Below, piece by piece: positions 41,870-50,852 of a stretch of 64,000 nucleotides of DNA. This stretch comes from Lachnospiraceae bacterium 3-1 (lineage in GTDB: Bacteria; Bacillota; Clostridia; Lachnospirales; Lachnospiraceae). The position numbers were made by a program, and so were the translations under genes. How positions within the stretch are numbered: position 1 is the stretch's first letter; every line of letters begins with the position of its first letter. The notes beneath the pieces were generated by a model. That model made no database searches, was not told where the DNA came from, and saw only the letters and a list, made by a program, of their open reading frames with translations. The stretch covers positions 294,469 to 358,468 of the forward strand of contig KE159593.1 in the NCBI GenBank assembly GCA_000403255.2, given 5' to 3'.

Positions 41870-42103
41870 ATGGCAGGTATGAACCCTACTCAAATGTTTC
41901 AGTTAATGGGTGCATGGCAGAAGTTTACTGCAAATCACCCCAAATTTCCTAAGTTTCTCAAAGCAATTGCCGCTGAAGGAATAAAGGAAGATACGATTAT
42001 AGAAGTCAATATTACAACTCCAGAAGGAAAAACGTATTGCTCGAATTTGAAAATCACACAGTCTGATTTGGAACTGTTTGAACAGATGAAACACATTTCA
42101 TAA
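41870..42103 (+). CDS. Small conserved-looking hypothetical protein, 77 residues
   Basis: It begins MAGMNPTQMFQLMGAWQKFT, NHPKFPKFLKAIAAEGIKED, with a C-terminal beta-rich half (IIEVNITTPEGKTYCSNLKI). The start follows AGAAAGGATG. I recognise it only as the type of small protein found in Lachnospiraceae; the function is not known. Single gene. Confidence 0.65.
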   Translation: MAGMNPTQMFQLMGAWQKFTANHPKFPKFLKAIAAEGIKEDTIIEVNITTPEGKTYCSNLKITQSDLELFEQMKHIS

Positions 42104-42153
42104 TGTTTTCTTATTCGAAGGACCTTGTTCTTTGAAAGTATTAAAGTGAATAT

Positions 42154-42348
42154 CTATCCAATGGGAATGTCCTCGGGTCTGATATGGAGATAAGCGCATA
42201 TTCGCAAAAAGTCATCTGCATCCAGAAGCTCTCCAGTGCCAACATGAAGGTTTTCCAATGAAATCTCTAATATGTCTGCAATTGCCTCCGGTGAAATATG
42301 ATTTTGCTTCATCTGTTCTATTAGCCATTTTTTTGCCTGTTCCCCCAT
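42154..42348 (-). CDS. Small HTH-like protein, 64 residues
   Basis: The ATG at 42348 follows GGGAGGAATGAT; a longer reading to 42420 lacks a site. The sequence MGEQAKKWLIEQMKQNHISP, EAIADILEISLENL, LDADDFLRICAYLHIRPEDI has the layout of an XRE-type helix-turn-helix. It lies divergently from another XRE-type gene. Probably a small transcriptional regulator. Confidence 0.6.
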   Translation of the reverse strand: MGEQAKKWLIEQMKQNHISPEAIADILEISLENLHVGTGELLDADDFLRICAYLHIRPEDIPIG

Positions 42349-42508
42349 ATCATTCCTCCCATTCACCATCATTGTTTTTGGTATTGTACCTATTATATCC
42401 TCTTTTTGAGAGAAATTCAATAGAAGTTTGTGCTGATTAAAGAGGAATTTTTCTAATTTTATTGACGAGAATTTTGGGGTAGTCTATGATTAGAAAAGAG
42501 GTGAGGGC

Positions 42509-42841
42509 ATGAAAAATCCAAATATTTCCAAAGTCTTGAAAGCATATCGAAAGTTAAACCATTATTCTGTGAATGATTTGGTACTGAAGCTAGAAGATCA
42601 TCATCTGCCTGTTGCTCCCAAAACAATTTATGGATGGGAAAGCGGTCAGACACAGCCGGATGCAGATACGTTGTTGACTCTCTGCAAAATATATAATATT
42701 GATAATATTTTAGGCACCTTTGGATACAATGATACCTTGGATGACTTTTTTCTTTCTGGAGAAGAACGTCGTTTAGTGATGCAGTATCGGAAGCTCCCAG
42801 GAATGCGGGAAGCTGTCAAAAAACTTTTGGAAATAGAATAA
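42509..42841 (+). CDS. XRE-family transcriptional regulator
   Basis: This 110-residue protein starts at 42509 after AGAGGTGAG. The helix-turn-helix is clear: VLKAYRKLNHYSVNDLVLKL, then PVAPKTIYGWESGQTQPDAD, TLLTLCKIYNIDNIL. The C-terminal part (FLSGEERRLVMQYRKLPGMR) probably oligomerises. Divergent from the 42,154 gene; targets unknown. Confidence 0.82.
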   Translation: MKNPNISKVLKAYRKLNHYSVNDLVLKLEDHHLPVAPKTIYGWESGQTQPDADTLLTLCKIYNIDNILGTFGYNDTLDDFFLSGEERRLVMQYRKLPGMREAVKKLLEIE

Positions 42842-42853
42842 TATCAAAGAATT

Positions 42854-42898
42854 AGCCTCCTAGCGCTTCAAAAGAGCGTATACTAGGAGGCTGATTTT
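42854..42898. terminator. Terminator between the XRE gene and gdhA
   Basis: AGCCTCCTAG (42854-42863) pairs with CTAGGAGGCT (42883-42892), followed by GATTTT; the inner GCGCT...AGCG part can add pairs. Convergent genes share it. Confidence 0.75.
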
Positions 42899-42912
42899 GG
42901 TTAATGGTTCAA

Positions 42913-44259
<1,347 letters not shown>

Positions 44260-44460
44260 TTACACTTTAGACAACATCTTTATATTTACCAGGTACTATT
44301 TTAGTATGAATTTTTTTATTTTGCAATCTTTTTCTTTTATTCTTTACCATTTTATTGCATCAAAGTGTTTTATCATGTATAATAATGGGCGGTTGGAACT
44401 GTTTCCAGATCATATTTATGAAAAATAGAATGCTAAAAGATATCACGAATGGAGGAACTT

Positions 44461-45009
44461 ATGAATCATTTCCGAAAAATCACTACAAAGCAGCTTGTGT
44501 TTTCTTCTGTTGCCGTTGCACTTGCCATGGTTACTTCTATGATTAAGTTATTTCAAATGCCCATGGGAGGCTCGGTTACCTTGCTGAGTATGTTATTTCT
44601 AACGTTGGTGGGATACTGGTATGGGCCGTATGCAGGGATGGTAGCCGCAGTTTCTTATGGTTTTTTGCAGTTTGCCATAGAACCAGTTTTCTACAGCTTA
44701 CCCCAGATGCTGACAGACTATCCTTTGGCCTTTGGTGCGTTAGGGCTGTCAGGTTTTTTTTGCAAACAAAAGCATGGACTAATCAAAGGTTATATTGTTG
44801 CAGTTTTGGGGCGTTATTTTTTTACCTTTTTATCAGGAATTATTTTTTTCGCCTCTTATGCGCCAGAAACCATGGCAGCTCCTGTGTATTCCCTTGTTTA
44901 TAATGGCTCCTATTTGGGGGCGGAAGCAGTGATCACCCTGATGATTCTTGCACTGCCTCCAGTAGCCCATGGGTTGGAGCAAATCAAACGATTGGCGTTA
45001 GAAGGTTAG
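44461..45009 (+). CDS. thiT: ECF transporter substrate-binding component for thiamine (ThiT)
   Basis: This 182-residue integral membrane protein starts at 44461 after ATGGAGGA. Six hydrophobic segments and the motif PMGGSVTLLSMLFLTLVGYW, YGPYAGMVAAVSYGFLQF match ThiT; the aromatic, glutamate-containing region QFAIEPVFYSLPQMLTDYPL forms the thiamine pocket. It works with the shared EcfA/A'/T module encoded elsewhere. I looked for a TPP riboswitch in the 200-base leader and see none. Confidence 0.88.
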   Translation: MNHFRKITTKQLVFSSVAVALAMVTSMIKLFQMPMGGSVTLLSMLFLTLVGYWYGPYAGMVAAVSYGFLQFAIEPVFYSLPQMLTDYPLAFGALGLSGFFCKQKHGLIKGYIVAVLGRYFFTFLSGIIFFASYAPETMAAPVYSLVYNGSYLGAEAVITLMILALPPVAHGLEQIKRLALEG

Positions 45010-45014
45010 CGCCT

Positions 45015-47042
45015 CTATGGCCTGATGTTTTCTGCTCTGTGGATGTTCTCATATTCTTGTTCAGACAAGCCATAGACGCAGGCAATCAGTTTGTCTGCTT
45101 TCTCATAGTATGCCAGCCACTTTTTTTCATCTTTTTCTATCATGATTTTTTCTGCAAGGGAGATAATTTCCTGCTGTTGTTTTTCGGATGGAAACGGAAG
45201 TGGAAGTTGTTCCAGATAAGTACGCAGGATTTTCATGGAATGGAATTTCCGGCTGTAAATAAACTGGGCCACTGTGGAATTTAATATTGCCATAATATAT
45301 TTGATATCCATATGGGGCACATGGGGAATCAAGATGTTGCAGCTATTTAGAGATAATCTTTGCTGGTTGTCGTAGGCAAAGATAAGCTGGTTACCAATAA
45401 AGCGATAGAGTAATTTTTCCTCTGCCCGGTAATATTCTTCTTTTGCGCTTTGCTGAAATTTTTCTGGTGCATAAATCAGGTAGGTTTCTTTGGGTGTAAT
45501 TTTATATTTATGAATATCGGTTCCTTTTAACACGATTTCGTTTTTTGTGGTTTGTTCTTTTTGCACCCAGCGCTTATTGTTGCCAGTTACGATTCCCAGG
45601 GCAAATTCCGCCTGGTTCTTAAGAAAAATCATATGTTCCTGGTGTTGTATTTTTTCTATTAATTCATATTCTTCATCAGAGATATGAAAATTAAAATGTT
45701 CAGGGTCTATCTGACGGTCAGTTTGGATGGTGAACATTTTGCCATGATAGGAAATTTCTATGCCTCTGGTATGGAATGGCTTTTTTGTTTTTCGTATCTG
45801 CAAAAGAACTGCTGGGCATTGCACTTTGTCAAAGACGTTTCCCAGATATTCCAGATGCTCGATTTGTGCCTGATGTAAAATTATTTTGCGGATTGCCAGA
45901 TGGGATTTCACATGCAGAAGCGCTTCAGGGAGCACAAATGCAATTTTTCCTCCATAAGACACGGCGTTTAGGGCTTGTTCCACAAATACAAGATAGGATT
46001 CAACATGAGATCCTTTTGCTGTTTCAAATTTCTCTTTTAACGAGGCTCGCACATCTTTGGAAAACTGGGATCCCCAAGGTGGATTGCCTAAAATAAAATC
46101 GTAAGAGTTCTGTTCTTCCAGAAGAAAATCTTGGATCGTTATATGCTCCTTTATCATTGAAACTGGAGTATCTTTAAATTTTAACGCCATATTGATTCTT
46201 GCGGCTAAGATACTGATCCGATCAATGTCTCTGCCAAAAATCTGTTCCATAGTAAAATAATTTGGAAGCTGTAGCAAAAAATTTCCAGTGCCACAGCAGG
46301 GGTCCAATATTCTGGTTTGTAGTTTTACTTCCTGGGGCAGCAAAGATTGTATTAATTTGTGTACGGTGTAGGTTGGGGTATAGTAAGAGCCTGCGGCTTT
46401 TCGCTCTCCCAGATTTTTCAGGGAAATGTAGAGCAGTCCCAGAATATCCACATTTTTTTCCAACAAAAAGGAAACCTGGAATGCCTGGGGGATGTTCTTT
46501 TGCACAGTCATGCATAGCTCTTTTGAATATGACGTGGATGTTTCATCGGATAAAAGCTCCTGGATGAGAGTGTCATACTGTCCCAATGGGATTTCACCCA
46601 TACTGTAATGGAGAAGAAAATTTTCTGTAAATGCGGTATTTCGCTCATATGCCTGGCATAAAAGCTGGATGGCGCATTCTGCCAGAATTGCTCGTATCTG
46701 GCTGTCAGCAAGGAAAGAATCTTCTAGCTGTTTTATCATTTCCTGGATGGTCTCAAAATTTTGGGAATCTTTGGGAATGTAATTTCTATATATGGTATTG
46801 CCACGGATATATTTTTTGTTTCTTCTGGATTTTAAGGAACCAGTATCCTCTTTTTGCAGCTTTTTTTGTATTTTGCTGGTGTATGCAGCAGAAAAATAAG
46901 GTTTTCCCAGCCGTTCTCTGTCTGGATGTAATTTTCCAAGTTTGATCCAATTTCGCCCTGTTGCCATAGAAATGGATAATATGCTGCAAAATTCTTTTAA
47001 GGAATATTCCAGGTCAGTTTCCTGGGTGGTTGGTTTTTTCAT
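45015..47042 (-). CDS. N6-adenine DNA methyltransferase with TaqI-like specificity domain
   Basis: This is 675 residues from the ATG at 47042, preceded by AGGAG; a reading 49 residues longer has no site. The N-terminal part holds a helix-turn-helix-like segment (SLKEFCSILSISMATGRNWI). SAM-binding motif I is RILDPCCGTGNFLLQLPNYF, motif IV is NPPWGS, and the C-terminal third resembles a TaqI/type IIG target-recognition domain (LGIVTGNNKRW, LIPHVPHMDIKYIMAILNST). There is no obvious nuclease domain or neighbour, so it may be an orphan or a type IIG-like enzyme without the endonuclease. It sits outside the island. Confidence 0.85.
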   Translation of the reverse strand: MKKPTTQETDLEYSLKEFCSILSISMATGRNWIKLGKLHPDRERLGKPYFSAAYTSKIQKKLQKEDTGSLKSRRNKKYIRGNTIYRNYIPKDSQNFETIQEMIKQLEDSFLADSQIRAILAECAIQLLCQAYERNTAFTENFLLHYSMGEIPLGQYDTLIQELLSDETSTSYSKELCMTVQKNIPQAFQVSFLLEKNVDILGLLYISLKNLGERKAAGSYYTPTYTVHKLIQSLLPQEVKLQTRILDPCCGTGNFLLQLPNYFTMEQIFGRDIDRISILAARINMALKFKDTPVSMIKEHITIQDFLLEEQNSYDFILGNPPWGSQFSKDVRASLKEKFETAKGSHVESYLVFVEQALNAVSYGGKIAFVLPEALLHVKSHLAIRKIILHQAQIEHLEYLGNVFDKVQCPAVLLQIRKTKKPFHTRGIEISYHGKMFTIQTDRQIDPEHFNFHISDEEYELIEKIQHQEHMIFLKNQAEFALGIVTGNNKRWVQKEQTTKNEIVLKGTDIHKYKITPKETYLIYAPEKFQQSAKEEYYRAEEKLLYRFIGNQLIFAYDNQQRLSLNSCNILIPHVPHMDIKYIMAILNSTVAQFIYSRKFHSMKILRTYLEQLPLPFPSEKQQQEIISLAEKIMIEKDEKKWLAYYEKADKLIACVYGLSEQEYENIHRAENIRP

Positions 47043-47266
47043 GTTGTTCTCCTGTTGCAAAAGGAATTTTTGTTGTAAGAGAGTGTGTTTGAAACACGTT
47101 CTAGAGCAAAGTATACACTTTATTGGAAAAGCAGTAAATACAATTTTATGGAAAGGGACGTAACGCTGCACAATATCTGAAAGCTTCAATATATTATCAT
47201 ATAGGAGATTCAGACATATTTGTGTGTTTCATCCTATAGATAGAATGTCAGATAGGAGCTTAAGGT

Positions 47267-47818
47267 ATGGAAAATAGGGAAAAGACATTGGTAAATAATT
47301 GTGACTTTATGGGAATCAGACCAATGATGATGGATTTGCCATATCCTGCCATTCAGGTGAGAGAAAAAAATCCGTTATATGCCAATCTGCTCAGCATTGA
47401 TTATTGCGGCGCAGTCTCTGAATTGTCTGCAATTACCCAGTATATCAACAATGAAAACCGTCTGTCCTGTGAGAATTGTCCTGGGGCAAAGACGTTGCTG
47501 GGAATTGCCATGGCAGAGATGATACATTTGCAGAAATTAGGGGAACTGATTGTTTTACTGGGAGGAAATATTAATTTTTCAGCAAAATACCGTAATGGCA
47601 GCATGAATAAAATGTGGACACCAGAATATTTGCAGATTCCAGAAAATTTCAAAAATATGCTGTTGGCGGATGTGGAGTCTGAAAAGGCCGCAATCGCTCA
47701 GTATGAGGCGCATATTAAGGTGATCAAAGATGATTGTGTAAATGCTGTTTTAGCACGAATCATCCATGATGAGGAATACCATATTATGCTGCTGCGCACA
47801 ATGCTGCAGACAATGTAA
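47267..47818 (+). CDS. Ferritin-like diiron protein
   Basis: This 183-residue protein has helical pairs with iron-ligand patterns: SELSAITQYI, AEMIHLQKLGELI, VESEKAAIAQYEAHIK and IIHDEEYHIMLLRTML. These fit the E, ExxH, E, ExxH arrangement of ferritin-like/rubrerythrin domains. A CENC pair after residue 65 may add a metal site. Its start follows AGGAG at suitable spacing. Likely role in iron or oxidative-stress handling; substrate unknown. Confidence 0.78.
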   Translation: MENREKTLVNNCDFMGIRPMMMDLPYPAIQVREKNPLYANLLSIDYCGAVSELSAITQYINNENRLSCENCPGAKTLLGIAMAEMIHLQKLGELIVLLGGNINFSAKYRNGSMNKMWTPEYLQIPENFKNMLLADVESEKAAIAQYEAHIKVIKDDCVNAVLARIIHDEEYHIMLLRTMLQTM

Positions 47819-48064
47819 AGAAACAGCAAAAAATTACTGATACAGCGGACTGTTTTGTCCGTTGTATCACAGTGTGTATAAATCTTTTTCTTCTATAAGG
47901 AAAAAACTTTGTCACGCTAATGCACGAAAGTATCTTTCCTTATAAAAGAAAAATAACTCTTATCGCATTGCGGCGGGTATGTAATCTGACGCAATGTGGC
48001 CCGCCGCAGGCGGAGAATCCTGTAAGTTTGATGTAATTTTATTAAAGATATTTTAAGATTAGAC
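47819..48064. other. Structured noncoding region before the tRNA genes
   Basis: It contains a perfect 12-bp hairpin with one G-T pair (GATACAGCGGAC/GTCCGTTGTATC, 47839-47868), a long A/T-rich inverted repeat (about 47,884-47,951), and two mutually exclusive stems, CATTGCG/CGCAATG (47966-47972 with 47990-47996) and TGCGGCGGG/CCCGCCGCA (47969-47977 with 48000-48008). No coding region is seen. Confidence 0.5.
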
Positions 48065-48093
48065 TTGCATGTGAAAAAATCATGTGCTATAAT
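48065..48093 (+). promoter_or_regulatory. Promoter of the tRNA cluster
   Basis: TTGCAT (48065-48070), a 17-base spacer and TATAAT (48088-48093), 41 bases before tRNA-Tyr. Confidence 0.8.
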
Positions 48094-48134
48094 ACATTAT
48101 GGTTGGGGTGAAGGAAAGTAACTCCTAAAGTTAT

Positions 48135-48216
48135 GGATGGATTCCCGAGTGGCCAAAGGGGGCAGACTGTAAATCTGTTGGCGACGCCTTCGAAGGTTCG
48201 AATCCTTCTCCATCCA
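48135..48216 (+). tRNA. tRNA-Tyr (anticodon GTA)
   Basis: The acceptor stem GGATGGA/TCCATCC is perfect. The anticodon loop CTGTAAA gives anticodon GTA. A long variable arm (TTGGCGACGCCTTCGAA) and T-arm GGTTCGAATCC are typical of tRNA-Tyr. The 3' CCA is not encoded beyond the discriminator A. Confidence 0.95.
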
Positions 48217-48263
48217 TTAGATATAAAGAAAGATGGAAGATATCAGAAGGGAGAGACCAAAAC

Positions 48264-48288
48264 GGTTCGAATCCTTCTCCATCCATTT
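48264..48288 (+). repeat. Duplicate of the tRNA-Tyr 3' end
   Basis: The 25 bases from GGTTCGAATCCTTCTCCATC onward repeat 48,195-48,219 exactly, 69 bases downstream. An AGATGGA at about 48,230 could be the decayed acceptor 5' strand. Either a degenerate tRNA copy or an attachment-site duplication left by an element that has since been lost. Confidence 0.75.
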
Positions 48289-48295
48289 ATATTTT

Positions 48296-48379
48296 GCCGC
48301 AGTGGCGGAACTGGCAGACGCGCAGGACTTAAAATCCTGTGGTGGTGACATCGTACCGGTTCGATTCCGGTCTGCGGCA
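48296..48379 (+). tRNA. tRNA-Leu (anticodon TAA)
   Basis: The acceptor stem GCCGCAG/CTGCGGC is perfect. The anticodon loop CTTAAAA gives TAA. The long variable arm (TGGTGGTGACATCGTA) is typical of class II tRNA-Leu. T-arm CCGGTTCGATTCCGG. Confidence 0.95.
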
Positions 48380-48498
48380 TTTGTAAAAAGGCTTATTTCA
48401 CGGTTTGATAAGTCTTTTTTTATTGCAGTTTTGTAGTGCATTCCTCACTATATTTTCCGCAGAAAAGAGGGCTGTCGGGAAATGGATAGTTCTAAGTA

Positions 48499-48534
48499 GG
48501 GGCAGGTATGACTCGTATGAGTCACACCTGCCCC
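48499..48534. repeat. Strong inverted repeat upstream of the transposase remnant
   Basis: GGGGCAGGT (48499-48507) pairs with ACCTGCCCC (48526-48534), and the inner GACTC pairs with GAGTC around GTAT. No T run follows directly. It may be a structural remnant of the insertion sequence or a transcriptional stop. Confidence 0.55.
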
Positions 48535-48635
48535 CTGAAACTTTTCTATAAAAAGATGGCTAACGACAACCACCTTTCTCTCCGTTACATGTTATAATGT
48601 AACTATGTAAAAACAAGATTATTATAACCAATTTT

Positions 48636-48953
48636 TTGAGTTCGGGCAACAGAAAATTAACTTCAGTTTCTTGGAACTTGAGTTTACCTGATGACAATCC
48701 AGTCTATACTCTCAAAAAAGTGATGGGGGAATTAGATTTTTCTGGCTTGTTAGCCAATTGTTCAGATAAGGGAAGAACTGGGCACAACCCAATTATTTTG
48801 AATTATCAACTCTTACGACGATTAAAAAAGGAAAGCTTTCTAACATTAGAAACGCTTTTTATTGATGGAACAAAGATGGAAGTAAATGCAAACCGTTACA
48901 CTTTTGTATGGCATGGAACGCTCAATTATCATCTGGCTGGAGATGTGGTTTAA
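48636..48953 (+). pseudogene. IS1182-family transposase remnant with internal deletion
   Basis: The reading SLPDDNPVYTLKKVMGELDF, SGLLANCSDKGRTGHNPIIL matches the N-terminus of IS1182-type transposases, and LETLFIDGTKMEVNANRYTF, VWHGTLN matches the region after the first catalytic residues. The roughly 100 residues that normally lie between are missing, as is the whole C-terminal half. Full-length proteins have about 450-550 residues; here 105 remain. It starts with a TTG and has no good ribosome binding site. Confidence 0.82.
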
Positions 48954-49003
48954 CAGAAGAGGAACTTTTATTTACTGCATCCAAAAATAATGCTTCCCAC
49001 TAT

Positions 49004-49073
49004 AAATAGAGATACCCCACAGAATGTGCCAGTGCAAAACGGCATTGTTTCCGCAGGGTATCTCTATTTTTCT
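49004..49073. terminator. Terminator after the transposase remnant
   Basis: AAATAGAGATACCC (49004-49017) pairs perfectly with GGGTATCTCTATTT (49056-49069), followed by a T run. It may have belonged to the inserted element. Confidence 0.72.
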
Positions 49074-49133
49074 TTAAAGTCGGAAGAAATCAGCATTAGC
49101 CGACCTCCCCTTCATGAACTCTTTCTATAACTT

Positions 49134-50258
49134 TTAAGTGTTCGCAGATACAGTATTTGCAGCGGCAAGGAATAATTCGTATTCCTGGATGCAATGGTTA
49201 TTTCCATTTCGGGCATCAAATTTAAAAGAAATTTCTCTAGCCTGCTGACGAAAATATTCTGCCAATGTTTCTGTCTGATAACATTCATCTTCTCGTTGCC
49301 AAGGATGGGCGCCAGGAAGGGAAAAGCGTACCGTTTCCTTTCCACTTTTTTTCAGGCTTCGCATCATGATTTCAGCTCCAATAGAGAATTCCATCTTATC
49401 CAAAGGGATGGTAGTAATCGCTTGAAAAGGAGCTTCTTTTAAGAAAAAGTTCCAAGCAGCATTCTGATCTGTGGCTGTTAAATAAACCATGGTATCGGCA
49501 AAGTAGGGGCTGTGCATCTTAAATTTTTTGCAAAGTTTTTTTAGAAGGTTATAGTAAGGAGCTGCTTGTTCAAAATCCTGTCTGCGCACGGCATAACAGT
49601 ACAGAAGCCGTCCATATTCATATACAAGCTGATCTTGCTTGTGATTTTTTCGTTCCAACATTTTTGTAACTTTCAAAAGAGTGTCCAGGTCATCGTACCA
49701 ACATGCCATTTCTCCAATAAAATCCAAGGAAAAGGCGTCTCTGCAATGAGTGGTTCGGCAAAGAGTTTTAAAATCTTTTAAGCATTGCATGGCCCGTTCT
49801 TTGTCATTGGTTTGTCGGTATAACCGTGCAGAAGAGATATAATAATCAAACAACGAATAACCATATTGCTGGCAGAAATTTTTGTATTTTTCTAAATATT
49901 TTTCCATATCGGAGATAGGAATCTGATAGAAAAAGTCAGCACAGCTTATCATTACAGAAAAGATGTCCTGTACAGTATCAATCGTTCCACTGTAGTGGCA
50001 GTCTGGCATCTTAATGTCTGGATGTTCTTCAAAGATTTTCAATATTTCCGGAAAAATCAAATAGATGTAAAGCAGGAGATTGCTGGTATCATCCGACCTG
50101 CAGGCATTGGCATACTCACAGCGGAAATATAGCATGTAACTGTAATCTTTTGCCAAATCTGCCTGTCGGATTGCTTCGCGGATACTGGATAACTGTGCTT
50201 CTCCGGGATTTAGCTTTTCATATTCCTGGATGAGTTCTAGTGGTTGAAACATTTTCAT
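49134..50258 (-). CDS. Hypothetical helical-repeat protein, 374 residues
   Basis: It begins MKMFQPLELIQEYEKLNPGE and consists of repeated helix pairs, for example YISSARLYRQTNDKERAMQC, LVYEYGRLLYCYAVRRQDFE, which look TPR-like. No signal peptide or catalytic motif is seen. It lies 8 bases after the DUF4190-type membrane protein gene on the same strand, so the two are probably co-expressed. Function unknown; TPR-like proteins mediate protein contacts. Confidence 0.65.
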   Translation of the reverse strand: MKMFQPLELIQEYEKLNPGEAQLSSIREAIRQADLAKDYSYMLYFRCEYANACRSDDTSNLLLYIYLIFPEILKIFEEHPDIKMPDCHYSGTIDTVQDIFSVMISCADFFYQIPISDMEKYLEKYKNFCQQYGYSLFDYYISSARLYRQTNDKERAMQCLKDFKTLCRTTHCRDAFSLDFIGEMACWYDDLDTLLKVTKMLERKNHKQDQLVYEYGRLLYCYAVRRQDFEQAAPYYNLLKKLCKKFKMHSPYFADTMVYLTATDQNAAWNFFLKEAPFQAITTIPLDKMEFSIGAEIMMRSLKKSGKETVRFSLPGAHPWQREDECYQTETLAEYFRQQAREISFKFDARNGNNHCIQEYELFLAAANTVSANT

Positions 50259-50266
50259 TTCTCCTT

Positions 50267-50641
50267 TTAAAGCATATCATAAAAATCATAGGGATTGGAA
50301 GAATTGGGGTATTCCATATCCTGTATCAATTCTTCGATTGATTGTAAATATCCTTCGATTCCGCCGAATTGAATTAATAAGGTGAGAATCGAGTAAATGA
50401 AAAACAGAATTCCACAAATGATCGCAATGATGCCTAAAATAAGGCCAGCCTTGGCATAACTGTTTGTATGCATTTCACCGCCTCTGGAAAGTAAAGCAAA
50501 TATGATAGCCAGAGAGCCAAAAATCATAGCAGGATAGATGCAGCAGCTCATAATAAGTCCAAAGATTCCCATGATTAAAGATGTTACGGACATACCTGCG
50601 GAACGCATTTCTATATAAGATTTATTTGATTCATAGTCCAT
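50267..50641 (-). CDS. DUF4190-like membrane protein, 124 residues
   Basis: Two membrane segments, SVTSLIMGIFGLIMSCCIYP and GLILGIIAIICGILFFIYSI, flank a short loop (FALLSRGGEMHTNSYAK), the layout of DUF4190 proteins of Firmicutes. The start follows AGGAGG. It is the upstream member of a two-gene unit with the TPR-like protein. No function is established. Confidence 0.7.
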   Translation of the reverse strand: MDYESNKSYIEMRSAGMSVTSLIMGIFGLIMSCCIYPAMIFGSLAIIFALLSRGGEMHTNSYAKAGLILGIIAIICGILFFIYSILTLLIQFGGIEGYLQSIEELIQDMEYPNSSNPYDFYDML

Positions 50642-50852
50642 AAGAAGCCTCCTTAAAATTTTTATTTCTCAAACTATTGTAGCATGTGTGAATCCAAAAT
50701 ACAAATATATTTTCTTGAAAGCCAAAGGCAAATCAGCTATAATGTAGAACAAAAGGCTGCTTTTGCACAAAGGGCTGTAGAGCAGTATGCGTATCTGATT
50801 GACGGCTGTTTATGTCTGGGGCAGCAGGCAGAAAAAAGAAGGAGAATCACCC

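Noticed and set aside
48133..48348. Plus-strand frame running through the tRNA-Tyr and tRNA-Leu genes
   Set aside because: It overlaps two clear tRNA genes and has no coding pattern of its own.
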